Assembly (NCBI GenBank): GCA_913057895.1
Contig: CAJXOH010000012.1
Coordinates: forward strand, 1 to 45,056
DNA: 45,056 nucleotides
Direction: 5' to 3'
From: an uncultured Bacteroidota bacterium
GTDB lineage: Bacteria; Bacteroidota; Rhodothermia; Balneolales; Balneolaceae
Below are positions 14,602 through 24,996 of the stretch, piece by piece. A program made the translations under genes and the position numbers. The notes under the pieces are model-generated. The model saw only the letters and a program-made list of their open reading frames with translations. It had not been told where the DNA came from and ran no database searches. The stretch's first letter is position 1, and each line of letters starts with the position of its first letter.

Positions 14602-16401
14602 ATGGTTGAGATTCGGAACTTCTGCATTATTGCACATATTGATCATGGTAAATCAACCCTTGCGGACCGACTGCTAGAACGAACAGGGACGATTACAGAG
14701 CGTGAAATGCAAAACCAGATCCTTGATGATATGGATCTGGAGCGTGAGCGTGGCATCACGATAAAGAGCCATGCAATCAAAATGGATTATGATAGACCTT
14801 CTGGAGAAAAGGTTGTACTCAATTTGATTGATACTCCAGGCCACGTAGACTTTGCATACGAGGTTTCTCGGGCACTAAAGGCGTGTGAAGGGGCAATCCT
14901 TGTTGTCGATGCAAGCCAAGGTATTGAAGCGCAAACGATCTCAAACCTGTATCAAGCGATTGATCAAGGACTTGAAATCGTCCCAGTACTCAACAAAATT
15001 GATCTTCCAGGTGCCGACCCTGAGGGCGTTGCACAACAGGTTATGGATCTAATTGGTTGTAGCCGGGACGAGATTCTCGCGGTCTCTGGAAAGACAGGTG
15101 AAGGAGTTATGGACTTACTTGAGGCAATTGTTGAGCGAATTCCAGCACCATCAAGAGAAGATGATAAGCCATTAAAGGCTCTGATTTTTGATTCTGTATT
15201 TAATACCTATCGTGGATCGATTGCGTATGTCCGCGTGATGGAAGGTACCCTAAAAAAGGGGGAACCTATTCTGTTTATGGCCACAGGAAAAGAGTACAAT
15301 GCAGAAGAAGTAGGCTTTCTCCGAATGAAACAGACACCAACCGCTGAACTGCGTGCAGGTGATGTAGGGTATGTAGTAGGTAGTGTGAAGTCACTCCAAG
15401 ATTGTCGGGTTGGGGATACGCTTACAACGCAAAAAAATGGGGCTAATGAGCCAATTCCAGGATATAAAGAGGTCAAGCCTATGGTCTTTTCTGGAATTTA
15501 TCCTACACAGAGTGAAGATTTTGAGGATTTACGTTCTGCGTTGGAGAAGCTCCAATTAAATGACGCATCTCTGAACTACTCCCCCGAAACGTCTAAGGCA
15601 CTCGGATTTGGGTTTCGTGCAGGCTTTTTAGGACTGCTCCACATGGAAATTGTCCAAGAGCGATTAGATCGTGAGTTCAACATTGATATTATCACGACGG
15701 TACCCAACGTGCGTTATGAGGTTCGTCGTACCAATGGAGAGAGTGTATTCGTCGATAACCCGAGTGAGATGCCTGAAGCGGGGTTGATTGACTATGTATT
15801 GGAGCCGTTTATCCGTGCGAGCATTATTACACCAGCGGACTATATTGGGCCAATTATGAAGCTTTGCCAGGAACGACGAGGTGTCTATATCAATCAGTCG
15901 TTCATGCAGAACAATCGCGTGGAAATCGTCTATGAATTACCTATGGCAGAGGTTGTATTTGATTTTTACGATCGCCTAAAAAGTGGAACGCGAGGGTATG
16001 CATCTCTTGATTATGAGTTTATTGATAATCGTCGCGGACAACTAGTCCGCCTCGATATCTTGATGAATGGAGAACCTGTCGATGCACTTTCCAGTATCGC
16101 ACACCGTGAAAAAGCCTACGACTATGGCAAAAAGATTTGTGCGAAGCTTAAGGAACTGATTCCTAGACAACAGTATGAAGTGGCTATTCAAGCTGCGATT
16201 GGAAATAAGGTGATAGCCAGAGACACCATTCGAGCCGTTCGGAAGGATGTAACGGCAAAATGTTATGGTGGGGATATTACTCGAAAGCGTAAATTGTTAG
16301 AGAAGCAAAAGGAAGGAAAGAAACGGATGAAACAGATTGGTGCCGTTGAGATACCGCAAGAAGCGTTCCTTGCGGTGCTTTCCATGAATAACGATGACTA
16401 A
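14602..16401 (+). CDS. lepA: Elongation factor 4 (LepA)
   Basis: A 599-residue translational GTPase that back-translocates ribosomes. The start is placed at ATG 14602 because [19 protein letters not shown] matches the family N-terminus; an in-frame TTG at 14584 would add six residues and overlap the previous gene. G1 [10 protein letters not shown]3 DTPGHVDF, G4 NKID and the LepA-specific C-terminal domain ([51 protein letters not shown]) are all present. Confidence 0.97.
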   Translation: MVEIRNFCIIAHIDHGKSTLADRLLERTGTITEREMQNQILDDMDLERERGITIKSHAIKMDYDRPSGEKVVLNLIDTPGHVDFAYEVSRALKACEGAILVVDASQGIEAQTISNLYQAIDQGLEIVPVLNKIDLPGADPEGVAQQVMDLIGCSRDEILAVSGKTGEGVMDLLEAIVERIPAPSREDDKPLKALIFDSVFNTYRGSIAYVRVMEGTLKKGEPILFMATGKEYNAEEVGFLRMKQTPTAELRAGDVGYVVGSVKSLQDCRVGDTLTTQKNGANEPIPGYKEVKPMVFSGIYPTQSEDFEDLRSALEKLQLNDASLNYSPETSKALGFGFRAGFLGLLHMEIVQERLDREFNIDIITTVPNVRYEVRRTNGESVFVDNPSEMPEAGLIDYVLEPFIRASIITPADYIGPIMKLCQERRGVYINQSFMQNNRVEIVYELPMAEVVFDFYDRLKSGTRGYASLDYEFIDNRRGQLVRLDILMNGEPVDALSSIAHREKAYDYGKKICAKLKELIPRQQYEVAIQAAIGNKVIARDTIRAVRKDVTAKCYGGDITRKRKLLEKQKEGKKRMKQIGAVEIPQEAFLAVLSMNNDD

Positions 16402-16428
16402 ACGTATTGAAGGGATAGATAGAGTACG

Positions 16429-17016
16429 ATGATAAAAACGCGTTCATTATGGGTCACTTGTTTGGCTTTAGTTTTATGGTTTGGAGCCGTTGAAGAGGCT
16501 TGGGGCCAATTTCAAGATCCACTATTTCGAAAAGTTGAGGCGGTCGATGCAGATGCATTCGAAAAACGGTTTGCCGATACCAAATGGACGGGACAAGGCC
16601 TCTATCAAACCGCTACCATTGACCGAATTCCTACAATTGAGCTGAGAGCAAGGCTGCAAGCTCAATTTGGAGACCCCACGGTGACACTTGGAGATCTATG
16701 GGGAACGCCTAGTTATCGACCTGGTAAGGCCATTCAATTTGAATATTGGTTCATCATAGATGGGGAGATTCCCATGATGATTTTGGATCTTGACGGGCCA
16801 TTTGAAAATGGACTGGTGTATGTGGGCGCGTCCCGTTATGTCGATCGTAACCCTGAGATTAAGCGTACATTAGACAGACTACTCATGAAAGAAGTAAAGC
16901 AACTCGGTGAGTACCAAGATGTCTTTTTCTCTCCTGAACGAGAGCAATGGTATTTTGTATCTTACCAAAATGGTGAGTTTGCTCGAGATACAACCGATCA
17001 ACCCGAACAATTTTAA
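16429..17016 (+). CDS. Secreted protein of unknown function
   Basis: A 195-residue protein with a signal peptide (MIKTRSLW, hydrophobic core, cleavage near AWGQF). The mature part is mixed alpha/beta with no Cys, and carries YVGASRYVDRNPEIKRTLDRLL. I do not recognise a family. It sits between lepA and lepB with gaps of 27 and 11 bases, so it is likely cotranscribed. Envelope location is inferred from the signal peptide. Confidence 0.7.
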   Translation: MIKTRSLWVTCLALVLWFGAVEEAWGQFQDPLFRKVEAVDADAFEKRFADTKWTGQGLYQTATIDRIPTIELRARLQAQFGDPTVTLGDLWGTPSYRPGKAIQFEYWFIIDGEIPMMILDLDGPFENGLVYVGASRYVDRNPEIKRTLDRLLMKEVKQLGEYQDVFFSPEREQWYFVSYQNGEFARDTTDQPEQF

Positions 17017-17027
17017 GCCCCTTTCTT

Positions 17028-18068
17028 TTGGCTGAGAAACAAGAATCCACATTCATGCAACAGCTACGAAGTTGGCTAGATGCGATAATTGTGGCATTGA
17101 TTGTTGCGTCTGTATTAAAGGTTTTTGTCTTTGGAACCTATCGTATTCCTACGCCGTCGATGGAGGATACCATGGAGACGGGCGACTTTTTGATTGTGTC
17201 GAATCTTGCCTATGGACCTCGTACACCGATGGTATTGGGGATCCCCATGTTCCAGTGGTATATCCCTGGTGTCAACCTTCCGTGGACACGGATTCCTGGT
17301 CATAGCGAGATTCAACGCAATGATATCGTGGTCTTTAATTACCCGATGGAAGTCAAGCCGATTTCCATGAAAACCAACTACATCAAACGCTTAGTAGGCA
17401 TGCCAGGGGACGTGCTCGAAGTCCGTGATAAGGTGGTCTATATTGACGGCGTGCCTGAAGAAACAGTCCCATCGATGAGAACGCTTCAGCTAGTGTTTGT
17501 GAACGAAGGGACGATGTTAGATCGCGATGTTGTCGATGAGTTGGACGCGACCATTTTACAATATGACCAAGACCGCATGTATTTGGTTAACGCTCGAATG
17601 GATGCACTGGAAGGACTGGCTGCCACTGCCAACGTTGACTCGGTGGTCCCATATATATTACCTGCGGACTATCAAGAGTTCCGACAACGCCCGTTCGACT
17701 TCTCAAAGGGATTCGTGAATCATGATAACATGGGCCCCATTCCAATTCCTTATAAAGGAGAGGTCGTTGAGCTCTCTCTAGACACATGGCACCTGTATAA
17801 AGATATTGTGACCCGATACGAAAAGAATAATGTTCAGATTGAGGGTGGAGAATTTATTGTCAATGGGCAGCCAACTACCACCTACACGATCCAGCAAGAT
17901 TATTACTTCTTTATGGGTGACAACCGTGATGATAGTGAGGATAGCCGATTTTGGGGCTTTGTACCGAAAGATCACATCGTTGGAAAAGCTTGGCTTGTCT
18001 ACTTCTCATGGGACTTTAAGGGGTGGCCTGACTTTAGCCGTATGTTTACGGTGATCCACAATCAGTAG
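17028..18068 (+). CDS. lepB: Signal peptidase I with a long central insertion
   Basis: A 346-residue inner-membrane peptidase that cleaves signal peptides. One N-terminal membrane helix (about 18-36) precedes RIPTPSMEDTM with the nucleophile Ser44, then YIKRLVGMPGDVLEV with the general base Lys120. Box D/E, FFMGDNRDDSEDSRFWGFV, is near the end. Between the Lys box and box D lies an insertion of roughly 130 residues with little homology I can name; long inserts are usual in Bacteroidota enzymes. The start is a TTG at 17028; an ATG at 17055 (MQQLRSW) is an alternative still upstream of the helix. Confidence 0.92.
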   Translation: MAEKQESTFMQQLRSWLDAIIVALIVASVLKVFVFGTYRIPTPSMEDTMETGDFLIVSNLAYGPRTPMVLGIPMFQWYIPGVNLPWTRIPGHSEIQRNDIVVFNYPMEVKPISMKTNYIKRLVGMPGDVLEVRDKVVYIDGVPEETVPSMRTLQLVFVNEGTMLDRDVVDELDATILQYDQDRMYLVNARMDALEGLAATANVDSVVPYILPADYQEFRQRPFDFSKGFVNHDNMGPIPIPYKGEVVELSLDTWHLYKDIVTRYEKNNVQIEGGEFIVNGQPTTTYTIQQDYYFFMGDNRDDSEDSRFWGFVPKDHIVGKAWLVYFSWDFKGWPDFSRMFTVIHNQ

Positions 18069-18157
18069 TAGAGAGCTGTAGGCGTCACTGCAGGCTAGGT
18101 GTGCTCGTGGGTTAGCCCTATGCTTGCGTGTTGGTGTTATGCTTCCGCGAATAGCTT

Positions 18158-19258
18158 CTAGGCCTTCGCGATCGATTTCCCTTTTGAAATCCCTTCCCGG
18201 ATGGCCAACTGCCCACATCCTGCATCAATATCATCACCACGACTTCTGCGCACTGTCGCACGCACACCATGCTTCGACAAGGCTTGCATAAACGTGTCCA
18301 ATCGATGCTCTCGAGCTCGCTTAAGTTCCACACCTAGTACGTTGTTGTACATGATGATATTTACCTTGGAAGGAATCCAGGAGACGATTTCTGACAATTC
18401 CCTAGCATCCTCAATCGAGTCATTAAATTCATCAAAGAGCAGATATTCATAGGTAACCGGCTTTTGAAGGGATTGATAATAGAGCTCTAAAGCCTCGCGA
18501 AGCGCAGATAAATCCAGGGACTCATTAATGGGCATGATTTGGTCACGTTTGCCATCATTTGGGGCGTGCAACGAAATCGCGAGGTTGAAGGGCGCCTTTT
18601 GTTCAGCCAACTGTTTGATTTGTTTGGACAGCCCTACTGTAGATACGGTAATACGTTTTGGGGAGAGCTCAAGACCCAGGGGTGAGGTAATCATCCCAAC
18701 GGAGTCTGTAACCGCCTTCATATTATGAAGAGGTTCCCCCATGCCCATGTAGACGATATTTGTGATCCCTTTTCCATAAGAATCTATCGCAACCCGATTC
18801 ATTTGGACTGCTTGATCTGCAATCTCCCATGCTTCTAGATTTCGAAAATAGCCCATCTTACCCGTTGCACAAAAAGCACATCCAAACATACAGCCAACTT
18901 GTGAAGAGACACACACGGTCATCCGTTGAGGAGAGCCATCTTGGTCAAAGTCAGGGATTAGGACAGCCTCCACAGGTGGAGACTGATCACGCCCTGTTTC
19001 AAATAAAAGCTTGATAGTCCCATCTTTGGAACGAGTCTCTTTTCGACGTTCCAATTGTGTGATGGTGGTTGTGTGAGCGAGTGACTCCCTGAGTGATTTT
19101 GGCAGATTGAGCATGTCATGCACATCATGAATCTCTTTTTGCCACATCCATTGAAACAACTGATCCCCTCGATAGGAGGGGATCCCTTGTTCGGAACAAT
19201 AGTCCCTTAATTCCTGATGAGTGAGGGCCTTAAGATTAATAGGCTGGCTGCTGTCCAT
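18158..19258 (-). CDS. rlmN: 23S rRNA (A2503-C2)/tRNA (A37-C2) methyltransferase RlmN
   Basis: A radical SAM enzyme of 366 residues from ATG 19258. The cluster motif GCMFGCAFCATG gives Cys123, Cys127 and Cys130. TNIVYMGMGEPL is the family core, and the C-terminal DIDAGCGQL holds the methyl-carrying Cys. It methylates A2503 in the peptidyl transferase centre. The start overlaps the upstream DPP4-like gene by 23 bases. An ATG at 19282 would extend it by eight residues with an imperfect repeat of the true start. Confidence 0.95.
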   Translation of the reverse strand: MDSSQPINLKALTHQELRDYCSEQGIPSYRGDQLFQWMWQKEIHDVHDMLNLPKSLRESLAHTTTITQLERRKETRSKDGTIKLLFETGRDQSPPVEAVLIPDFDQDGSPQRMTVCVSSQVGCMFGCAFCATGKMGYFRNLEAWEIADQAVQMNRVAIDSYGKGITNIVYMGMGEPLHNMKAVTDSVGMITSPLGLELSPKRITVSTVGLSKQIKQLAEQKAPFNLAISLHAPNDGKRDQIMPINESLDLSALREALELYYQSLQKPVTYEYLLFDEFNDSIEDARELSEIVSWIPSKVNIIMYNNVLGVELKRAREHRLDTFMQALSKHGVRATVRRSRGDDIDAGCGQLAIREGISKGKSIAKA

Positions 19259-21515
19259 CCGTATAGGTTGCCTCGAGTCCAAACTCTTCTTTTAGCAAAT
19301 TCGTATAGGTCTCATAGAGCAACACATAACTTGTGTAGTTGTAGGCTACCCCATGGGCTCCAGGAGGATAAATCCGTAGATCTACATCCTTGCCAGCATC
19401 TGTGAAAGCTTGAATCGCCTGCATGGTATTTTGCACATGAACATTCTCATCCATCGACGAGTGTGCAATTAACATTTTTGCTTCTAAATTCTCAGCATAG
19501 GTTGCGACGGCTGTTTTGATATACCCATCCAGATTCTCTTCGAGCAGCCCCATATAGCGCTCCGTGTAGATGGTGTCGTATAAACGCCAGTCTGTCACAG
19601 GAGCCCCAACAATAGCAACTTGAAAGACCTCAGGGTATAATACTGGCGTTAGACTTGCCATGTATCCACCATAGCTATGACCGCGAATTGCAATTCGATC
19701 CTCGTCTATCCACTCTTTTGCACCCATATACTTGGCTGTTTCTGCAAAATCTTCGGCCTCAAGGAGTCCTAGCTGCTTGTAAACAGATTTTTCGAATTCT
19801 GCCCCATAGGCACCCGTTCCACGATTGTTCACATTGACAATCACAAAGCCAAGCTGAGCCAAGTATTGGTTCCACCCACTTGTTTCAAATTGATTGTATA
19901 CCCCTTGAGCCCCAGGTCCTCCATAAATACTAAGAAGCATTGGATATTCCTTGGATGGATCAAAATCGAATGGCTTAATCACATAGGCATCGAGAGTTCT
20001 ACCATCAGAGGTGGTAATTGTGGTGAGTTCTCTAGGGCTATAGGCGTGGCTCGAGATGTAGTCACTGACCTGCTCATTGGCTTCTAGTGTTTCGAGTTTT
20101 TCTCCTCCGGAAGCTGTTGTCCAAAGCTCTACCTGTCTAGGTGTATCAACATTGGAGACTCTTGTAATAAAGAAAGCGCCATTTGGCCCCATGGTAATGT
20201 TGTGTCGACCCGCCATTTCAGTGATGCGAGACTTTTGTTCTCCATCAAAGTTGATGGTATACAATTGACGCTCCAAAGGAGAAGCCTCGGTCGATTCAAA
20301 GTAAATCTGCTCAGTACTAGAATTAACCGCGTGAATTTTGGTGACTTCCCACTCTCCTTGAGTGACTTGATTAATCAAGTTGCCATCATAGTCATATCGA
20401 TAAACATGACTCCATCCATCTGAATCACTAATCCAAAAGTACTCTTCACGATCAGGTGGGAAAAACATCAAATTGGAGATTCCAGCAAAGAAATCATAGA
20501 CATCAATCCAGCCATTTTCTGCAATCTCTTCCATGATGACATCACCCTGCCCCGTATTAATGTCGAACATGTATAGAGATAGATGGTTTTGTGCTCGGTT
20601 CATGTGTTGAACAGCCAATTTGGATGGATCGCTCGTCCAGTATAGGCGTGGCACATAGCCATCACCAAGCTCTAAATCCATCCAACGCTTATCGCCAGAG
20701 CTTACATTAACCACGCCAATTTTTACGGTTGGATTGGTTGCTCCCACTTTTGGATAGGGGATTTCAACAAATTCAGGATAGCTACCACTGTAATCGGTAG
20801 AGACAAATAAAGGGACATCACGCTCATCGGTCTGCCAGTAGGCAAGGTGTTTGCTATCGTATGACCAAGACCACCCTTGGACAATGCTAAACTCCTCTTC
20901 ATAAACCCATCCAAACCGGCCATTGTACACATTTTCCTGAGCGTCAAAGGTCAATTGAGTTGACTCGCCCGACGCTAGTTCCAAAACAAAAAGATTCCCT
21001 TCATGCTCATAACCCATCATAGTTCCATCTGGAGAGAGCTCTGCAGTGAAGGCATCCATGGCGGCTGGCTCTAGAGTTTCATTCTCAACACTGAACATGT
21101 AGTAGTCCGAAACACCACTGTAACGATAGATAGGGCGAAAGTTTGTCTCAAAGACAATGAATTTGAAATCCTTTGACCACTGGAATGAGCGATACTCGAA
21201 GGGTTCGTCTGTCCCAGGAAATGTATACTCAGATGCTTTGAACGTCAATTGATCCTCACCTGTAGCAGGGTTATACACTCGAATTTCTGGCCCATCCTGA
21301 GAACGAGACGTGTAGGAGTAACGATCTCCACCGTCAATCCATTGGACATTTGAGGGCCCATTTGATCCGCTTAATTGACTTGATGCTCCCAAGGCTTCTT
21401 CCAATGATCCATACACCGCTTTTGAAACATCTTGAGCGACAGTGTGGCTCTGGAAAGCCATGACCAGTAGGACGGGAAGAACCCAGGAAAAGAGAGTTGA
21501 ATATCGTGATTTCAT
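19236..21515 (-). CDS. Dipeptidyl peptidase 4-like S9 prolyl peptidase
   Basis: A 759-residue protein from ATG 21515, where a signal peptide begins (MKSRYSTLFSW, hydrophobic core, cleavage near TVAQ). The longer open frame upstream lacks a signal and overlaps the ZIP gene. An eight-bladed propeller (about 60-480) is followed by the S9 hydrolase fold with GHSYGG (Ser614), SSMDENVH (Asp689) and PGAHG (His721), all intact. The propeller glutamates of DPP4 are suggested by YEEEFS. It would release N-terminal X-Pro dipeptides in the periplasm or at the surface, for peptide feeding. Ends overlapping rlmN. Confidence 0.9.
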   Translation of the reverse strand: MKSRYSTLFSWVLPVLLVMAFQSHTVAQDVSKAVYGSLEEALGASSQLSGSNGPSNVQWIDGGDRYSYTSRSQDGPEIRVYNPATGEDQLTFKASEYTFPGTDEPFEYRSFQWSKDFKFIVFETNFRPIYRYSGVSDYYMFSVENETLEPAAMDAFTAELSPDGTMMGYEHEGNLFVLELASGESTQLTFDAQENVYNGRFGWVYEEEFSIVQGWSWSYDSKHLAYWQTDERDVPLFVSTDYSGSYPEFVEIPYPKVGATNPTVKIGVVNVSSGDKRWMDLELGDGYVPRLYWTSDPSKLAVQHMNRAQNHLSLYMFDINTGQGDVIMEEIAENGWIDVYDFFAGISNLMFFPPDREEYFWISDSDGWSHVYRYDYDGNLINQVTQGEWEVTKIHAVNSSTEQIYFESTEASPLERQLYTINFDGEQKSRITEMAGRHNITMGPNGAFFITRVSNVDTPRQVELWTTASGGEKLETLEANEQVSDYISSHAYSPRELTTITTSDGRTLDAYVIKPFDFDPSKEYPMLLSIYGGPGAQGVYNQFETSGWNQYLAQLGFVIVNVNNRGTGAYGAEFEKSVYKQLGLLEAEDFAETAKYMGAKEWIDEDRIAIRGHSYGGYMASLTPVLYPEVFQVAIVGAPVTDWRLYDTIYTERYMGLLEENLDGYIKTAVATYAENLEAKMLIAHSSMDENVHVQNTMQAIQAFTDAGKDVDLRIYPPGAHGVAYNYTSYVLLYETYTNLLKEEFGLEATYTDGQQPAY

Positions 21516-21580
21516 AGGAGGTTGGATTTTGTTTTGCTCGTAGACAGAGTAGAGCGTTATTTGACGCATCTGCTCAAGCC

Positions 21581-22327
21581 TTATGATAGTAAATCTTGAA
21601 AAAGAATCATTCCGATAAGCGAAAGTACTACAATAATTGCAATGCGGTTCCAGCTTATTTCTTTGGCAGCGTCGGGTAAAATCTCTGAAACTGCCATCCA
21701 AATCATGGCACCGCCGGCAAAACCTAGACCAGCGGGCAAGTATTGTGAAAACGTTTCGACAAACAAGAATGCCGGTACGGCCATCAAAGGTTGAGGAAGA
21801 CTAGAAAAGATACTCCAACCCATAGCGCGCAAGGCAGAAACCCCACGAGGAACCATTACTAATGAGATGGCAAGACCCTCAGGGATGTTGTGAAGAGCGA
21901 TAGCCGCTGAAATAAGTGAGCCAAACGATTCACTTCGTCCAAAAGACACACCAACGCCAATCCCTTCCGTAAATGAATGAACAGTCATGACGGCGAGAAT
22001 TAGCAACATTTTACGACCCGCTAGCTTGTCAATATGTGCAAATTGAATATCCTCATGTCGTTCTAAGAACATGGCACTCAATACAATAAATACTAAACCA
22101 ATTCCAACCCCAAATGAAGTCATAGTGGCGTCTTCTGCAATCCCTTCCGCCATCAGATTAAAACTTGCGGCAATCATTAACCCAGCAGCAAGTGCATTCG
22201 CTGAGCCAAGGAATTTTGGACTAAATTCTTTTGCGAAAAAGAAAGGGATCGCACCAAACCCTGTTGCGATCGCTGTAATCAGCGCAGCAATAAAGACCCA
22301 AGCTGTAGGACTTTGCAGAACCTCCAT
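21581..22327 (-). CDS. ZIP family divalent metal transporter
   Basis: A 248-residue inner-membrane protein from ATG 22327 (a GTG just upstream adds one residue). About eight hydrophobic helices are visible. The metal site is in helices IV and V: VHSFTEGIGVGVSF and IALHNIPEGLAISL, with the HNxPEG and HxxxEG motifs of ZupT-type ZIP proteins. It likely imports Zn or other divalent ions. Gap of 11 bases after the mutase gene. Confidence 0.92.
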   Translation of the reverse strand: MEVLQSPTAWVFIAALITAIATGFGAIPFFFAKEFSPKFLGSANALAAGLMIAASFNLMAEGIAEDATMTSFGVGIGLVFIVLSAMFLERHEDIQFAHIDKLAGRKMLLILAVMTVHSFTEGIGVGVSFGRSESFGSLISAAIALHNIPEGLAISLVMVPRGVSALRAMGWSIFSSLPQPLMAVPAFLFVETFSQYLPAGLGFAGGAMIWMAVSEILPDAAKEISWNRIAIIVVLSLIGMILFQDLLS

Positions 22328-22338
22328 CACCGAGTGAT

Positions 22339-23745
22339 TTAGCTTGGCGGGTGATCAACCATGGCTACCGTCTCTCTCACCAATGCTTGTGCACGTTCAT
22401 GTGTGCTGGATTCTGAATAAATCCGAAGCACAGGTTCCGTGCCAGATGGACGAACAAGCAACCACGATCCATCTTCCATGATATGTTTTACACCATCGAG
22501 CATATCCCATTCAACAACCTTTAGTCCAGCAATTTGTGTGACCTTTTTGGCTTTACACGCGTCCATCATGGCTTGCTTCAAATTTTCTTGTGTATGAAGA
22601 TCTTCTCTCCACGTTGCATGGAGACCAAATTCGTCAAACAAACCCTGGATGAGTTCGCTCAATGACTTCCCAGACGTTACGACCATCTCTGTGATCAAAA
22701 GCCCAATATACAATCCGTCTCTTTCAGGGATATGCCCCTTCACAGCAAGCCCACCTGATTCCTCACCACCAACGATGACATCCCCTGATATTATACGCTC
22801 TGCGACATGTTTGAAACCGATAGGGCGTGTCTCAAACCCGAGGCCATATTTTTCAGCCATTTTATCGAGCATTGTGGTCGTGGAAAACGTTTTGATTACA
22901 TCTCCTTTGAGCCCTTTAACCTGTGATTGATACCAAGTAAGTAGTGACAACATTTGATGTGAATCGACGAAAACACCACGCTCATCGACCATCCCTATTC
23001 GATCGGCATCTCCATCATTGGCGAGTCCCACTGCACAGCCATGCTCAACAACGGCTTTTGGTAGTTCTGGAAGGTTTCGTTCAATAGGCTCGGGTGCTTG
23101 ACCATGAAAACTCGGGTTTACTTCCGCATGGAGAGCAACCACCTGGCCAGGTAACAGCCGTTCTACCAATCCCATGCCTGCTCCATACATCGCATCATGT
23201 GCTATTTTGATTCCACTCGCTCGAATCGCAGCCAAGTCAATCTTGGATTCAAGATCTTTGATGTATTGATCTACTAGATTGATTTCTTCGATTAACCCGT
23301 TGGCTACGTAGTGGTCAAAGCTTTTGAGTGGTAATGGCGTGTTGATGGACGGGAGGTGTGACTCTACAGCTGAAATCTGATCGGGAGTCGCCGGCCCACC
23401 AAAGGGAGCTTTGATTTTGAACCCATTGTACGCGGGAGGGTTATGGCTGGCAGTGATGACAATCCCAACAGCATCAAAGGCCAATGCTCCCCAACTCACT
23501 GCGGGTGTAGGTGCAATGGTGTTGGCGATCTTTACTGGAATGCCCATCTCCGCAAACGTGCATGCACAATGCTCTGAAAACTCTCGACCTAAGAAGCGTG
23601 CATCATGTCCAATGACGACTCCATTATTTGTGATGGAATCGTGTTGAATCCATCTTGCCGTAGCTTGTGTGACACAGTTCACGTTATCGAATGTGAAGTC
23701 TTTTGCGATGATGGCTCGCCATCCGTCAGTACCAAATCGAATCAT
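22339..23745 (-). CDS. Phosphoglucomutase/phosphomannomutase family protein
   Basis: A 468-residue alpha-D-phosphohexomutase. Phosphoserine loop TASHNPPAYNG (Ser100), metal loop NDGDADRIG (Asp244, Asp246, Asp248), sugar loop GGEESGGLAVKGHIPERDG and phosphate loop RPSGTEPVLRIY are all present in order. It interconverts hexose 1- and 6-phosphates; glucose versus mannose or glucosamine preference cannot be told by eye, though GEESGG with no GlmM-specific tail suggests PGM/PMM. First gene of a mutase, ZIP, DPP4, RlmN series. Confidence 0.93.
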   Translation of the reverse strand: MIRFGTDGWRAIIAKDFTFDNVNCVTQATARWIQHDSITNNGVVIGHDARFLGREFSEHCACTFAEMGIPVKIANTIAPTPAVSWGALAFDAVGIVITASHNPPAYNGFKIKAPFGGPATPDQISAVESHLPSINTPLPLKSFDHYVANGLIEEINLVDQYIKDLESKIDLAAIRASGIKIAHDAMYGAGMGLVERLLPGQVVALHAEVNPSFHGQAPEPIERNLPELPKAVVEHGCAVGLANDGDADRIGMVDERGVFVDSHQMLSLLTWYQSQVKGLKGDVIKTFSTTTMLDKMAEKYGLGFETRPIGFKHVAERIISGDVIVGGEESGGLAVKGHIPERDGLYIGLLITEMVVTSGKSLSELIQGLFDEFGLHATWREDLHTQENLKQAMMDACKAKKVTQIAGLKVVEWDMLDGVKHIMEDGSWLLVRPSGTEPVLRIYSESSTHERAQALVRETVAMVDHPPS

Positions 23746-23920
23746 GCGATTGAAGAATTAAGGAAAAGGGTATGTTGAAAGGTAATAGTTTTTGAGGCTT
23801 CTGGTAGCTTCTAGGTCGCTCTAAATTCTAGTATCTTGCTAATTCAAGGGTATTGTCGTGACTCACTTTGGAAGATGCTTTGATCGGCACTACAAATCGC
23901 TATTCAAATCTCCTGCATAA

Positions 23921-24988
23921 ATGATCATTAGGTCGTCCCACTTTGTTAAACCCTGGAAACAACGATTCATGGGGTTCTTTTTACTATCATCTTTGATGTT
24001 TGTTGGAGTTAGTTCTGCAAATGGCACGTGGATTACTCAAACGGACAGCACGAATCACTCGATTCAGTCATATGTAGAATCAGGTGACTTTGAGTGGATG
24101 GGTATGATTCAGTTTCATGCGTATGCCACACCGTATCAAAACGCTACATTTGCGTCCAATCAGTTTCGAGTGGCACAATCCCGTTTAGGTCTTAAGGGGA
24201 GATTTGCTGATGGATATGGCTTCCAGCTGCAACTCAATGCTTCGGCAAGTCCAAGTTTTCAGGGGATTAATATTTATAAGTTGTTTTGGGACGAAAAGGT
24301 TGAACTCCGTGTTGGGAATATGAAAATGTTACCAAATCTGGACTTTTTCCCTTCCCCTGCGGAAGATGACTTTATAGGCCGAAACATTGGATCAAACTAT
24401 TTTCTTGGAGGACCAGACATTGGAATCCGTGGTCGTGTCTCTCATGGCCCCATGAAACTCTGGCTTGGGATCTACAATGGTGAAGGGCGCTCCACCAATC
24501 AAGATGAAAAATTTCTTGGAGTGAGCCGTTTTCAGGTAGAGGCCACGCGCTGGGGAATGGATATGACATTTGGAGCCTTTGTCCAGGCAGGATACAGTGA
24601 TCAAGTTCGCATTGGACTAAAGAGAAAATTTCTCGTGGATGGGTATCGTGAGTCTATAGGTTTGGATACTCGTATCGAAGCAAAAAAGTGGTTTCTGGCT
24701 GCAGAAGGGATTCGCTCTCAGCTCGATCTAGTCGTCGATAAAGAGGTGGAATTTTTGTCAGGCTTTGTGACGATGGGCTATACACCCAGTGAGATCAACA
24801 CCTTTGCAGTACGTTGGCAAAGAATGGATCGTACATCATCAAATACACTCAAGCATGATGCTACATTAGGATACAAACGTGCCTTGAGTGATGTGATTGC
24901 CGTTCAGCTTAACCTGATTGGGTACATGAATGCAGACTTTGGCTTTGAAGAGTCTGAACTCAGGCTAAATGTCCAACTTGCTTTCTGA
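23921..24988 (+). CDS. Porin-like outer-membrane beta-barrel protein
   Basis: A 355-residue protein with a signal peptide in the first 35 residues (second Met at 17 gives a tighter one). The mature part resembles phosphate-selective OprO/OprP-type porins: QSRLGLKGRFADGYGFQLQL, VELRVGNMKMLPNLDFFPS, DIGIRGRVSHGPMKLWLGIYNGEGRS, then strand repeats ending in LRLNVQLAF with terminal Phe. It probably forms a 16-strand channel; substrate unknown. Ends 8 bases from the convergent lgt stop. Confidence 0.8.
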   Translation: MIIRSSHFVKPWKQRFMGFFLLSSLMFVGVSSANGTWITQTDSTNHSIQSYVESGDFEWMGMIQFHAYATPYQNATFASNQFRVAQSRLGLKGRFADGYGFQLQLNASASPSFQGINIYKLFWDEKVELRVGNMKMLPNLDFFPSPAEDDFIGRNIGSNYFLGGPDIGIRGRVSHGPMKLWLGIYNGEGRSTNQDEKFLGVSRFQVEATRWGMDMTFGAFVQAGYSDQVRIGLKRKFLVDGYRESIGLDTRIEAKKWFLAAEGIRSQLDLVVDKEVEFLSGFVTMGYTPSEINTFAVRWQRMDRTSSNTLKHDATLGYKRALSDVIAVQLNLIGYMNADFGFEESELRLNVQLAF

Positions 24989-24996
24989 GAATCTAT

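Noticed and set aside
21516..21522. AGGAGGT next to the DPP4-like ATG
   Set aside because: It is on the plus strand. The mRNA there reads ACCUCCU, the anti-Shine-Dalgarno sequence itself, so it is not a ribosome site and is probably chance.
21516..21701. N-terminal extension of the DPP4-like gene
   Set aside because: It overlaps the ZIP gene end and lies before an obvious signal peptide start at 21515.
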